Source of the DNA: an uncultured Alphaproteobacteria bacterium
GTDB lineage: Bacteria > Pseudomonadota > Alphaproteobacteria > Micropepsales > Micropepsaceae
Assembly (NCBI GenBank): GCA_903897605.1
Contig: CAIUCH010000050.1
Coordinates: forward strand, 1-64,000
Reading direction: 5' to 3'
Length of the DNA: 64,000 bases
The notes beneath the pieces were generated by a model. That model saw nothing but the letters and a program-made list of their open reading frames with translations. It made no database searches and had not been told where the DNA came from. The position numbers were made by a program, and so were the translations under genes. The stretch's first letter is position 1. Each line of letters opens with the position of its first letter. This document shows, piece by piece, positions 7,314 through 16,874 of this stretch.

Positions 7314-9068
7314 ATGCGCCGAATTCTGACCACGCTGACCGGCCTTTCCTTCCTGTTGACCCCGAGCCTGACCCTGGCGCAACCGGCGCCCCAATCGCAG
7401 CTGTCCGAGCTCAATGGCGCGGAGGTTATCGGGAAATATCCCCCGCCCGTTGAAGCCGAACACAGTATGGCAGTCAGCTCCCAAATCGACGCCACCAAGG
7501 CGGGTGCCGATATTTTGGCGGCAGGTGGCAACGCCATCGATGCTGCGGTGGCGATCGGCTATGCGCTGGCGGTGACCCATCCCTGTTGCGGCAATGTCGG
7601 CGGCGGCGGTTTCGCCACCATCCATCTGGCGAACGGCCACGACACCTTCATCAACTTCCGCGAAAAGGCGCCGGAAGCTGCAACCGCCACCATGTACCAG
7701 GATGCTAAGGGCAACGTGATCCCCGGCCTTTCGCTGTTCGGCTACAAGGCGGTGGGCGTGCCCGGCAGCGTCATGGGCTTTGAAAGGATGTTGAAAGAAT
7801 ATGGCAAGTTGAACCGCGCCCAGGTGATGGCCGCTGCCATCAAGCTAGCGGATCAGGGCTATGTCCTGCAGGAGGGCGATGTGCGCATCCTGGCCGAAGG
7901 CAATGCCGATTTCGACAAGCAGGCCAATGTCGCGCCAGTGTTTCTCAATCATGGCAAGCCGTGGAAAGCTGGCGAGCGGCTGGTGCAAAGAGATCTTGCC
8001 GCCACCTTAAAGGAAATTTCCGCAAAAGGACCCGATGTTTTCTACAAGGGCGACATCGCGAGCCGGGTGGTGGCCGCGTCCAAGGCCAATGGCGGCCTTT
8101 TGACAATGAAGGATTTCGCCGATTACAACGTGACGGAAGGCGACCCGCTGCGCTGTTCCTATCGCGGCTATCAGATCATCTCTTCGCCGCCGCCATCCTC
8201 GGGCGGCGCCTCGATGTGCGAGATCATGAACATTTTGTCGGGCTATCCGATGGGCAAGATGCCGGCCCATTCCGCCAAAAGCATTCATCTGATGGTGGAA
8301 GCGATGCGGCACGCCTTTGTCGACCGAAACTTCTCGCTGGGCGATCCCGCCTTTGTGAAAAATCCACTCGACAAACTGTTGTCGACCAAGCACGCCACCG
8401 ACACCCGTTCCAAGATCGATCCGGTTAAGGCGACGCCATCGACTGAAGTAAAGATCGGTGTGGCGCCGCATGAAAATCAGCAGACCACGCATTATTCCGT
8501 GATCGATAAGGACGGAAACGCCGTTGCGGTGACCTACACGATCAATGGTGGATTTGGCGCACGGGTGATCGCGGGCAATACCGGCTTCTTTCTCAACAAT
8601 GAGATGGACGATTTCACCTCCAAGGTGGGCGCGCCCAACATGGACGATTTGGTTCAGGGCGACAACAATTCAGTCCAGCCGGGCAAGCGTCCACTTTCTT
8701 CGATGAGCCCCACCATCATCACAAGAAACGGAAAAATCTTCATGGTGACGGGCAGTCCCGGTGGCTCGCGGATCATCACCATCACTCTGGAATCCATACT
8801 CAACGTGATCGACCATCACATGGACATCCAGTCCGCGATCGACACGCCGCGCATTCATCACCAATGGATGCCCGACACCGTTTATCTCGAGGCCAATGCG
8901 ATAACGCCGCAGGTGCGCAAGGAACTGGAAGCCGACGGCTATCATTTCACCGACAGCCGCCCCTGGGGTGCCGACGAGGGCATCATCATCGGCGCCAAGA
9001 ACGGCAAGCGCGTTCTCTATGGCGCCAATGACGGCCGCAGTCCCGCGGGCGCCGCCATCGGTAACTAG
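7314..9068 (+). CDS. ggt: Gamma-glutamyltransferase, periplasmic
   Basis: A 584-residue preproenzyme that cleaves glutathione and other gamma-glutamyl compounds. It has a Sec signal (about residues 1-22, ending TLAQPA), the GGNAIDAAVAIGYALAVTHP motif, and the self-processing site TTHYSVID where Thr391 becomes the N-terminal nucleophile of the small subunit. SSMSPTI and GSPGGSRI, which line the glutamyl pocket, are present, and the length matches the family. A GGGGAA ribosome site precedes the ATG. It stands alone; the convergent gene downstream is an aldo/keto reductase. The 170-base gap upstream holds nothing I recognise. Confidence 0.93.
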   Translation: MRRILTTLTGLSFLLTPSLTLAQPAPQSQLSELNGAEVIGKYPPPVEAEHSMAVSSQIDATKAGADILAAGGNAIDAAVAIGYALAVTHPCCGNVGGGGFATIHLANGHDTFINFREKAPEAATATMYQDAKGNVIPGLSLFGYKAVGVPGSVMGFERMLKEYGKLNRAQVMAAAIKLADQGYVLQEGDVRILAEGNADFDKQANVAPVFLNHGKPWKAGERLVQRDLAATLKEISAKGPDVFYKGDIASRVVAASKANGGLLTMKDFADYNVTEGDPLRCSYRGYQIISSPPPSSGGASMCEIMNILSGYPMGKMPAHSAKSIHLMVEAMRHAFVDRNFSLGDPAFVKNPLDKLLSTKHATDTRSKIDPVKATPSTEVKIGVAPHENQQTTHYSVIDKDGNAVAVTYTINGGFGARVIAGNTGFFLNNEMDDFTSKVGAPNMDDLVQGDNNSVQPGKRPLSSMSPTIITRNGKIFMVTGSPGGSRIITITLESILNVIDHHMDIQSAIDTPRIHHQWMPDTVYLEANAITPQVRKELEADGYHFTDSRPWGADEGIIIGAKNGKRVLYGANDGRSPAGAAIGN

Positions 9069-9193
9069 GCTCCGACCTTCGCGCCATTCTGTCGTTGTGT
9101 AATGCAGGGGGCGCGTGCTCGAGTCACGCAGGCGGCACCAATTTCCAAAACCGGTTCCGCCGCGGTTTGTATTCTGGGTTTGCAGGCTTAGAT

Positions 9194-10159
9194 TCAGTCC
9201 GCCCAATCCGCCACCGGCCGGTCCCAGCGATGCTTGCGAAGCTCTGCCATCAGGCCGGGCTCGATCGGTCGGTCACTGGCAGCGAGATTTGCCTTGACGT
9301 GTGCGAGTGATCGCATGCCGACAATGACGGTCGAGATCGCCGGATTCTGGAGGACAAATCGCAGCGCCAAGTCCGGCATGGAGGCGTTCGGCGGTAGAGC
9401 CTGCCTAAGCTTCTCGACTCGCTGGATAGTCGGGGGCAGATTTTCGGGCCCGAAGTATTTCGCGCGCCAATCGTCGGACGCGAATCGTGTCTCCAGCGTC
9501 AGGTTCCCACCGAGACTGCCCTCGTCGAGAGGCACACGGGCAATGACGCCGATATTTCGTTCGGCGCAAATCGGCAGAAGCTCGTCCTCGGGGGATTGGT
9601 CGAAAATGTTGTAGATGACTTGCACCGCATCAACCAGGCCGGTCTTGATCGCCTTCAGACCATTGGCGGGCTGCCATCGGTTGAGGCTGAGACCAAAAGC
9701 AACGCACAGCTTGCGCTTCTTGAGTTCCAAAACAATCTTTTCGAACCCAGGATCGGTCGTCCAAGTGTCATCCCACACATGCAATTGCATGAGAGCCAAC
9801 GTATCGACGCCGGCCTTAAGGCAGGAATCCTCGGCCGACTTGATCACATAATCGATCGGGTAGACGTCGGAAAATTTATCGGCGGACGAGCCGGGCCATT
9901 TCCAATTCTTCGGCGGCACCTTGCTGGCCAGAACAGGGGGGTGATCGCCGCCGCCTGCGATGTGACGGAGCAGTGCGTCGCTACGTCCCCGGCCATAAGC
10001 CCATGCGGAATCGTAGAAATTACAGCCGCCAGCCTGGGACGCCTTCAGCGCCGCGATCGAGGCGGTTTCGGCAGACCCCGACCAGTCGCCCATGCCCCAC
10101 AGGCCATGACCAATCTCACTAACAGAAAATCCGGTGCGTCCGAGGGTCCGAAATCGCAT
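9194..10159 (-). CDS. Aldo/keto reductase
   Basis: A 321-residue (alpha/beta)8 NAD(P)H-dependent oxidoreductase. It begins MRFRTLGRTGFSVSEIGHGL, contains NFYDSAWAYGRGRSD with the catalytic Asp and Tyr, VLASKVPPK with the Lys, MQLHVWDD with the His, and the cofactor segment STVIVGMRSLAHV. The start at 10159 is chosen for the canonical beginning; the frame extends 13 codons further upstream. It reads away from the divergent mannonate-dehydratase-like gene, with which it shares a short (about 77-base) promoter region. Homologues often act on sugars or sugar lactones; the substrate is unknown. Confidence 0.85.
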   Translation of the reverse strand: MRFRTLGRTGFSVSEIGHGLWGMGDWSGSAETASIAALKASQAGGCNFYDSAWAYGRGRSDALLRHIAGGGDHPPVLASKVPPKNWKWPGSSADKFSDVYPIDYVIKSAEDSCLKAGVDTLALMQLHVWDDTWTTDPGFEKIVLELKKRKLCVAFGLSLNRWQPANGLKAIKTGLVDAVQVIYNIFDQSPEDELLPICAERNIGVIARVPLDEGSLGGNLTLETRFASDDWRAKYFGPENLPPTIQRVEKLRQALPPNASMPDLALRFVLQNPAISTVIVGMRSLAHVKANLAASDRPIEPGLMAELRKHRWDRPVADWAD

Positions 10160-10236
10160 GTCGCCACTGTCTCCGCCAGATTTGTTGTGTGATAGCATAT
10201 TTAGAATTTGAAAGTGTCTGATTGAGGGGAAGCATC

Positions 10237-11565
10237 ATGGACAGGCGGGACCTTATACGGTCGATGATGGCCGGCAGCGTGGCGTTGTTGGCAAGCAAGA
10301 CGGCCAGGGCGCAGAATATCATGGCCGCTGCCGGGCGTGGCATGGCCTCGCCGAAAATCAGGGACATCACGGTGATCAACACCGCGCCGGAAGGCTCGCG
10401 CCTCTGTGTGGTGAAGATCGTGACCGATCAGGCCGGTCTTTACGGCTATGGCTGCGCCACCTTCACTCAACGTGCCGATCTGATTGCGCCTGCGGTGGAA
10501 GCCTATCTAAAGCCGCTACTGGTGGGCCGGCCGGTGGACCGCATCGAGGATATTTGGCAACTCGCTTATGACAGCTCGTATTGGAAGAACGGGCCGGTGG
10601 AGAACAATGCCATTGGCGGTGTGGACATGGCTTTGTGGGACATCAAGGGCCGCATGGCCAAGATGCCGGTCTATGAACTTTTGGGTGGCAAGGTGCGCGA
10701 AGCCGCCGATCTTTATGGACACGCCGATGGGACCGAAATCGAACAGACCATCGAAAGCGCCAAGCAATACATCGCCCAGGGCTTTCGCCATGTGCGCGTA
10801 CAAGTGGGCGTGCCAGGCATGGCCGGTTACGGATCGCCCCGCGACAATACCCGCATGCCGGCGCTCCATGATGCCCCGGTGTTCGAGCGTGAAGCCGCCA
10901 AACGCCGGGCCATGGCTCTGTTCGAGGCGGCGCGCAAGGAATTGGGCGCGGAAATCGAACTCATCCATGATGCCCATGAACGCTACACCCCCACCGAAGC
11001 GGTGCAGTTCGCCAAGGATGTCGAGAAGTTCCGGCTGTTCTTTCTGGAAGACCCGCTATCGCCGGAAGACCTGCAATGGTTCCGCAACATTCGCGCCCAG
11101 TGCACCACGCCAATCGCCATGGGCGAGCTTTTCAACAGCCCGCATGAATGGACGCCACTGATCACCGAACGGCTGATCGACTATATGCGGATGCACATTT
11201 CACAGATGGGCGGGCTGACCCCGGCACGGAAGGTGGCGGCCATGGGCGAGATCTTCAATGTCCGCACCGCTTGGCATGGGCCCGGCGATGTCTCGCCCAT
11301 TGGCCATATGTGCATGGTGCATCTGGACCTCACCTGCACCAATTTCGGCATCCAGGAATACACACCCTTCAACGCCGCCACCCAGGAGGTCTTTCACGGG
11401 GTACCGCAGATGCGGGGCGGTTATCTTTATGCCAACGAGCGACCGGGCTGGGGCATCGAGATCGATGAGGCGGTCGCGGCCAAACACCCCTTCGACCGCA
11501 GCAATTCGCTGAACGGTGGCTGGGGTGAGCTTCGCTTGCCGGATGGTCAGATCATCAAGCAGTAG
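10237..11565 (+). CDS. Enolase-superfamily sugar acid dehydratase (mannonate dehydratase-like) with Tat leader
   Basis: A 442-residue member of the ManD/RspA branch of the enolase superfamily, which dehydrates sugar acids such as D-mannonate or D-gluconate. Active-site signatures are IHDAHERYTP, FFLEDPLSPEDLQ, MGELFNSPHEW and WHGPGDVSPIGHM, in the order expected for metal ligands and the catalytic His. Unusually it starts MDRRDLIRSMMAGSVALLAS, an RR motif followed by a hydrophobic stretch and A-x-A, predicting Tat export. Start 10237 is supported by GAGGGG seven bases upstream; the earlier TTG is not. It precedes the PQQ dehydrogenase pair, suggesting periplasmic or membrane-side sugar acid metabolism. 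Confidence 0.85.
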   Translation: MDRRDLIRSMMAGSVALLASKTARAQNIMAAAGRGMASPKIRDITVINTAPEGSRLCVVKIVTDQAGLYGYGCATFTQRADLIAPAVEAYLKPLLVGRPVDRIEDIWQLAYDSSYWKNGPVENNAIGGVDMALWDIKGRMAKMPVYELLGGKVREAADLYGHADGTEIEQTIESAKQYIAQGFRHVRVQVGVPGMAGYGSPRDNTRMPALHDAPVFEREAAKRRAMALFEAARKELGAEIELIHDAHERYTPTEAVQFAKDVEKFRLFFLEDPLSPEDLQWFRNIRAQCTTPIAMGELFNSPHEWTPLITERLIDYMRMHISQMGGLTPARKVAAMGEIFNVRTAWHGPGDVSPIGHMCMVHLDLTCTNFGIQEYTPFNAATQEVFHGVPQMRGGYLYANERPGWGIEIDEAVAAKHPFDRSNSLNGGWGELRLPDGQIIKQ

Positions 11566-11704
11566 GGACGGCGATTGGCCGCCACTGATTGATAGAGCCG
11601 GCCGGTACGGGTCAGGATTGCTTGGGCCTGGGCTTTGTCGCGCTCCGCAAAAGTGGCTAGGCTCCCCCCAAGAAATCGTTCGGGTGTTCGCAAAGGAGCC
11701 GTCC

Positions 11705-12052
11705 ATGTCGAAGCACATGCGCCCTCGCGGTGCCGGCCTGCTGCTGCTGGCAGGCCTTCTGGGGTCCGTGGCCGCCGGCTATGATTATGTCACCCCCGCG
11801 ACCGGCATCGATCATACCGGTGGCGTGATCCTGGTATTGGTGTCTTGCATGCTGCTGCTGCTGGCGGCGCTGGGCATCCTTGCGATGGGGCAAGGTCTGT
11901 TGGCGGGCATTCTGACGGTTCTGATTTTTCTCGACATTGTGGGCACCGGCACCGCCGCCTGGTTTCTGGAAAGCGAATTGGTGATGGCGGCAATGATGAT
12001 CGCAACGGTCGGTTTTTTTTACTGGATTACAAGCCGCAGGATGGCGCAATGA
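11705..12052 (+). CDS. Small four-helix membrane protein, likely anchor of the PQQ dehydrogenase
   Basis: A 115-residue protein with about four transmembrane segments (GLLLLAGLLGSVAAGY, VILVLVSCMLLLLAALGILA, LLAGILTVLIFLDIVGTG, LVMAAMMIATVGFFYWI). AAAGGAG precedes the ATG. Its stop overlaps the start of the quinoprotein gene (ATGA), implying translational coupling. In Escherichia coli-type membrane glucose dehydrogenase the N-terminal roughly 150 residues form such a helical anchor that passes electrons to ubiquinone, and several helix features here (GGVILVLVS, LGILAMG) recall it. I infer that anchor and catalytic propeller are encoded as two polypeptides. Confidence 0.7.
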   Translation: MSKHMRPRGAGLLLLAGLLGSVAAGYDYVTPATGIDHTGGVILVLVSCMLLLLAALGILAMGQGLLAGILTVLIFLDIVGTGTAAWFLESELVMAAMMIATVGFFYWITSRRMAQ

Positions 12053-13959
12053 AAAAACGGCCCTTTATATTCGCAGCGACGGCGTTGATTGGTGCCGCAT
12101 TACTGTTGCCGGTTCGAGGGATTGCCGGTGACGAAGACTGGTCCGACTTCAATGGCAATGCCAAAGCGCAAAAATATTCCACCGCTGCCCAGATTACGCC
12201 CGACAATGTGAAGACCCTTGCGGTCGCGTGGAGCGTCCATACCGGCGATCTGTCCGAGGGCGGCACAGGCATTGGTCCCAAGACAGCGTGGCAATCGACG
12301 CCGTTATTCGTCAACAATATGGTCTATTTCTCGACGCCCTTTTATCGCATTTTTGCCGTTGCACCCGATACGGGGAAGGTCAAGTGGGTATATGCCGCCA
12401 AGACCATCTCCAACGATCCGAAGTCGAAATTCCACGGTCGAAATCGTGGCATCGCCTATTGGGCGGCTGCCAATCCCATTGCCGGTCAGCCCTGCCAGAA
12501 GATCCTTTATATCGGCACGGTCGAGGGGCATCTGCATGCGATTGACGCCGACACCGGTCAGCTTTGCCAGAGTTTCGGTGATCACGGCATCCTCAATGTC
12601 GATCAGTGGAACACGATAAATCACAAATTTCCGTTCGAACTGAATCAGTCGGTTTCGATCTACAAAGACACGATCATTATCGGTTGGGCCGGGGTTGACT
12701 GGACCTGGGAAGATTCTCCCCCCGGCTCAGTCTTCGGTGTCGATGCCCGCACCGGCCAAAAGAAGTGGGAATTCCAGACCGAGCCGGAAAATATGCGCAG
12801 CAAGATCGGCACCACCAACGTTTGGGCGGCGATGTCGGTGGATGTGCAAAACGGCCTGGTTTATCTGCCGGTCAGTTCGCCGGAGAATAATTTCTGGGGC
12901 GGCAACCGCAAGCAGGAGATGCCCTATGCAACTTCGGTGACAGCCCTGCATGCTGAAACCGGGGAAGTGGCCTGGGCGCGTCAGCTCGTTCATCACGATA
13001 TCTGGGATATCGACACCAATGCGGCACCGACCTTGGTGGATATCCAGAAAGACGGCAAACAAATCCCGGCCCTGGTGCAAACCACCAAGCAGGGCTTTGT
13101 CTTTGTATTGAACCGCCTGACCGGCGAGCCGATCTATCCCCTTGAGGAGCGGCCGGTGCCCAAATCCGATGTGCCAGGCGAGCTGGCCGCACTCACACAG
13201 CCGGTACCGACGGTGATGCAACCGACCACGCCATGGAATTTCCCCGGCCTCTCGACCATTGCCGACATCGCCAGCGGCGGCCAATGCAGCAGGGACTATG
13301 CGAGCTATCGCGACGAGGGAAAATTCACACCGCCATCGCTTAAGGGCACCGTCACGGAGACGCCTACCACCGGCGGCATGGAGTGGGGCGGCGGCGCGGT
13401 TGATCCCACCACACAGACCTATGTCGTCAATAGTTCCAATGTCATTCAAATCTACAAATTGATCCCGCGCCATGAATTCGAGGCGCTCTACGCCAAGGTT
13501 GGCGCCGCCGCTGGCGCGACCGAATATGAATCGCCCTACGCCGCGCAAATTTCCAGTTTTCTCAACCTTTGGGGCATGCCGTGTTGGAAGCCACCTTATG
13601 GCACCTTGTCATCCTATGACCTGAAGACCGGAAAATTGCTGTGGCGTCATCCTTTCGGCCAAGTGCAGCAATGGGGCTTCTACATGCCTGAAAGCTGGGG
13701 TTCGGTGACGATCGGTGGACCGGCGATCACCAAGACGGGATTGATCTTCATTGGCGCTTCCATGGATAGTCGCGTGCGCGCCATCGATCTGAAATCTGGT
13801 GACGTTTTGTGGAAGCACCAAGTCGATGCGCCGGCGGTTTCGACGCCGGCGGTTTATACCTATAGGGGCAAGGAATATGTCGTATTCGCCGCGGGCGGCA
13901 ACGGCATCCTGTCGCCGCGGATAGGCGATCAGTTGGTCGCTTTCGCATTACCGAATTGA
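12049..13959 (+). CDS. PQQ-dependent membrane-type glucose dehydrogenase, catalytic propeller
   Basis: A 636-residue quinoprotein that oxidises aldoses to lactones in the periplasm. It has a Sec signal (KKRPFIFAATALIGAALLLP), eight-bladed propeller repeats (YFSTPFYRIFAVAPDTGKVKW, LYIGTVEGHLHAIDADTG), the glucose dehydrogenase hallmark HHDIWDIDTNAAPTLVDI, and a C-terminal SWGSVTIGGPAITKTGLIF with a final FAAGG blade. The length matches the catalytic domain of mGDH without its N-terminal helices, which appear to be the overlapping upstream gene. No heme c motif (CxxCH) is present, so this is not a quinohemoprotein. PQQ biosynthesis genes are not in the window. Confidence 0.9.
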   Translation: MKKRPFIFAATALIGAALLLPVRGIAGDEDWSDFNGNAKAQKYSTAAQITPDNVKTLAVAWSVHTGDLSEGGTGIGPKTAWQSTPLFVNNMVYFSTPFYRIFAVAPDTGKVKWVYAAKTISNDPKSKFHGRNRGIAYWAAANPIAGQPCQKILYIGTVEGHLHAIDADTGQLCQSFGDHGILNVDQWNTINHKFPFELNQSVSIYKDTIIIGWAGVDWTWEDSPPGSVFGVDARTGQKKWEFQTEPENMRSKIGTTNVWAAMSVDVQNGLVYLPVSSPENNFWGGNRKQEMPYATSVTALHAETGEVAWARQLVHHDIWDIDTNAAPTLVDIQKDGKQIPALVQTTKQGFVFVLNRLTGEPIYPLEERPVPKSDVPGELAALTQPVPTVMQPTTPWNFPGLSTIADIASGGQCSRDYASYRDEGKFTPPSLKGTVTETPTTGGMEWGGGAVDPTTQTYVVNSSNVIQIYKLIPRHEFEALYAKVGAAAGATEYESPYAAQISSFLNLWGMPCWKPPYGTLSSYDLKTGKLLWRHPFGQVQQWGFYMPESWGSVTIGGPAITKTGLIFIGASMDSRVRAIDLKSGDVLWKHQVDAPAVSTPAVYTYRGKEYVVFAAGGNGILSPRIGDQLVAFALPN

Positions 13960-14158
13960 AGAGCAGCCAGAGACAATGTTCGCATGAAGGCCGATTGCAG
14001 ATCACAAAACGGCAATTTCAGCATGGCGCCAGCCTATCCTCGGACACTTCACAGGCAAGTTTCCCCGCTTCCGTTTCGACGCTGTGCACCTCCTCGTGAC
14101 GACCCTGGGCAGGCTGATCGAATATGAAGTGAGCAAGCACACAAAAGGGAAAATATCG

Positions 14159-15364
14159 ATGCCTCGCACAGCTTCTTGCCGTCTCAGCCTTTTGGCGGCC
14201 TTTATATTGCTTTCGATCATGCCAACCAGTTTGGCGTTTGCGGCAACCGAGCGCGCCTATATCGGCACTTACACCGCCAAGCCGGGATCGACCCGGTCAC
14301 AAAATCACGGCGAAGGCATTTACCTGGTGCAGTTCGATACCGCCACAGGGGCGCTTTCCAACCCCAGACTGGTGGCGAAAACCGCGTCGCCGTCCTGGAT
14401 CGCGCTGTCGCCCAACGGCAAGATTTTATACGCCGGCAACGAGGTATCCAATTTCAACGGTATCGAGAATGGGTCGGTGACCGCCTTCGCGGTCAACAAG
14501 GACGACGGCGATCTGACCTTGCTCAACGCGGTTGGCTCTGGCGGCGCCGGTCCGGCCTACATCGCCGTGGATCCGTCTGGCAAATACGTGCTGTCGGCGA
14601 ATTATGCCGGCGGCAGTCTGGCCGTGCTGCCAATCAAGCCTGACGGCAGCTTGAGTGAGGCCAGCGATGTAATCCATCCGTCAGGCCCGCTGAATCCTTC
14701 CCAAGCGGTCGACGATCCACCGGGCAATTTTTCGCCCAGCAATCATCAAGGCTCTCATGTCCATATGGTGGGTTTCGATCCTCAAGGGCGCTTCGTGATC
14801 GCCGACGATGCGGGGCTGGATCAGATCCTGGTGTGGAAACTCGACCTTGCGAATGGCAAGCTCGCGCCGATTTCCGTTACCACGGCGCTACCAGGTTCGG
14901 CGCCGCGCCATTTCGTGTTCGATCCGAAGGGGCAAATCTTTTACCAGCTCCAAGAACAGGACTCGATGCTGACGGTGTATGATTTCGATCCCGTGAGCGG
15001 GCGCTTCAACCAGCGGCAGAGCCTTTCGGCACTTCCCCCCGGTTTTGCTGGCAGCAGTCTTGCCTCTGAACTTCTGCTCTCCCGGGATGGGCGGCATCTC
15101 TATTTTGGCAACCGGGTGCACGATTCCATCGCTGTATTCTCTGCCGATCGCGGAGGGCATGTGACGCGGCTGGCCAATGTTCCGACCGAGGGCGATCAAC
15201 CGCGTAGCCTGGCACTCGACCCCACCGGTCATTATCTGTTGTCGTTGAATCAGGGGGGTGACTCGGTAACCAGCTTCCACATCGATCCAAAGACCGGGTT
15301 GTTGCGTTTTACCGGCCATTTCCTGGCATTGGGCAGTCCGGCGTCGATGGTATTTCTACCCTAG
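14159..15364 (+). CDS. Exported lactonase, seven-bladed propeller (6-phosphogluconolactonase-like)
   Basis: A 401-residue lactonase-family propeller (PF10282 type) that hydrolyses sugar lactones. After a Sec leader (LLAAFILLSIMPTSLAFAA) come the family's opening AYIGTYT, repeated blades such as PSWIALSPNGKILYAGNE and PAYIAVDPSGKYVLSANYAGGS, the conserved GSHVHMVGFDPQGRFV, and SAPRHFVFDPKG. The ATG at 14159 follows AAAAGGGA; the longer frame upstream lacks a site. An exported lactonase directly after an exported aldose dehydrogenase suggests it opens the lactone made by the PQQ enzyme. Cytosolic family members act on 6-phosphogluconolactone, which is unlikely outside the membrane. Confidence 0.85.
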   Translation: MPRTASCRLSLLAAFILLSIMPTSLAFAATERAYIGTYTAKPGSTRSQNHGEGIYLVQFDTATGALSNPRLVAKTASPSWIALSPNGKILYAGNEVSNFNGIENGSVTAFAVNKDDGDLTLLNAVGSGGAGPAYIAVDPSGKYVLSANYAGGSLAVLPIKPDGSLSEASDVIHPSGPLNPSQAVDDPPGNFSPSNHQGSHVHMVGFDPQGRFVIADDAGLDQILVWKLDLANGKLAPISVTTALPGSAPRHFVFDPKGQIFYQLQEQDSMLTVYDFDPVSGRFNQRQSLSALPPGFAGSSLASELLLSRDGRHLYFGNRVHDSIAVFSADRGGHVTRLANVPTEGDQPRSLALDPTGHYLLSLNQGGDSVTSFHIDPKTGLLRFTGHFLALGSPASMVFLP

Positions 15365-15450
15365 TTCGCTGCTGAGAAATGTATGATTGTAATCCTCCCG
15401 AGCCTTGGCTGGGAGGCGTCGCTGACATATTCGAGGAAGCAGAGGTGTCC

Positions 15451-16710
15451 ATGCTGATGAAAATGAACCGCCGCAAAATGCTTGCGGGTCTCGCCGGAAC
15501 GGTCGGCGTCAGCGCACTGTGGACGCCGCCCGATGCCTTCGCACTGGGCCTGCCCAAGGATAGGATCAAGCGCATCCGCTATTATATTACGCCCACCGAC
15601 GCGGCCGGGCGTGCCAATCTCCACCAACCGACATTCAATCAGTCCACCAACATCGTGATCATCGAGACGGCGGGCGGGCTTACCGGCATCGGCGAGGGCG
15701 GCGACCCGGATACGATGGAGCAATGCGCCGGAATGCTGATCGGGGAAGATCCGTTTCGCATCGAGCATCTGTGGCAGGAAATGTTTCGCGGCTATTTCTA
15801 TCCGGCGGGGCGCGAGAAAATTCATTCCCTGGGCGCACTCGATCTCGCGCTATGGGACCTCAAAGGCAAGGCGCTGGGCGTGCCGGTGTGGCAATTGTTG
15901 GGTGGCAAGAGCCGCGACTTTGTCGAATGCTACGCCACGGGCTATCCCACCCCGCCGGGCGGCACGCTGGAGGACGCGGCGCGCGCTTGCATCGCCGAAG
16001 GCTTCCGCGCCTACCGCCATGCCATCGACCGGGGCGCCGAGATGGACCGGTTCGCCTCGGTGGAGGGGGTCTATGAAGATTGCGTGCTGCTGCGCAAGGG
16101 CGCGGGCAAGGATGGCGGTTTCGCCCTCGATTTTCACGCCCAACTCGACATGCCCGACGCGATTACGCTCTGTACGCTGCTCGAACCACTGCACCCTTAT
16201 TTCTGCGAGGACCTGATCCGCAGCGAAAATCCGGATGTCTACAAGACCCTCCGGCCCCGCGTGAAAGTTCCGATCGCGGTGGGCGAACAGTTTGGCTCCA
16301 AGTGGGACGTCAACGGCCTGATCGAGAACCAGTTGATCGACTATGCCCGGGTCACTGTTCCCAATGTCGGTGGAATTACCGAATATATGAAGATCCAGGC
16401 GCTGGCCGAGACACATTACGTCGGCATGATTCCGCATTTCACCGGCCCGATTGGCGAGACGGCGCTGGTCCATTGTCTCACCGCGTCCTCCGTGGTGGCC
16501 GTGATGGAGATGACAGGCGCGGGCCAGCGCGCCTGGCCCTATCTGCCTCAGGCCTATGATTTTCATAACGGCAAGCTGTGGCCTAACGAGCGGCCTGGCC
16601 TGGGCGTCACGCTCGATACCAGCAAACTGAAGCTGGTGGGCGACTATACCGAACATTACACGCCTATCCCGCTCAACCACCGCCCGGACGGCACCTACAC
16701 CAACTGGTAG
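15451..16710 (+). CDS. Second enolase-superfamily dehydratase with Tat leader (galactonate/gluconate dehydratase-like)
   Basis: A 419-residue MR/MLE-type enolase-superfamily protein. It contains GEGGDPDT, HSLGALDLALWDLKGKALGVPVWQLLGG (capping domain), then LDFHAQLDMPD, YFCEDLIRSENPD, VPIAVGEQFGSKWD as barrel metal-ligand and acid/base segments, and MIPHFTGPIGE, with the catalytic His. The N-terminus NRRKMLAGLAGTVGVSALW is a Tat-type leader, so export is predicted as for the gene at 10237. The start could also be 15457 or 15463. The order PQQ dehydrogenase, lactonase, dehydratase reads like successive steps from aldose to 2-keto-3-deoxy acid. The specific sugar acid cannot be assigned. Confidence 0.82.
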   Translation: MLMKMNRRKMLAGLAGTVGVSALWTPPDAFALGLPKDRIKRIRYYITPTDAAGRANLHQPTFNQSTNIVIIETAGGLTGIGEGGDPDTMEQCAGMLIGEDPFRIEHLWQEMFRGYFYPAGREKIHSLGALDLALWDLKGKALGVPVWQLLGGKSRDFVECYATGYPTPPGGTLEDAARACIAEGFRAYRHAIDRGAEMDRFASVEGVYEDCVLLRKGAGKDGGFALDFHAQLDMPDAITLCTLLEPLHPYFCEDLIRSENPDVYKTLRPRVKVPIAVGEQFGSKWDVNGLIENQLIDYARVTVPNVGGITEYMKIQALAETHYVGMIPHFTGPIGETALVHCLTASSVVAVMEMTGAGQRAWPYLPQAYDFHNGKLWPNERPGLGVTLDTSKLKLVGDYTEHYTPIPLNHRPDGTYTNW

Positions 16711-16874
16711 TCGATTGCGGAATTGATCGGCTTGCTGGGATCGAAATGGCCTCGTAGCTTGCTCGGGTAGAAATATATTGCAGCCGGTTCCCCGAAAATT
16801 CTGCTACTTTCCCGGCTGCGGTTCAACCGCGCCGGCACGGCTGTGCTGAATTCCAAAAAGATCGGGAGACGCGC

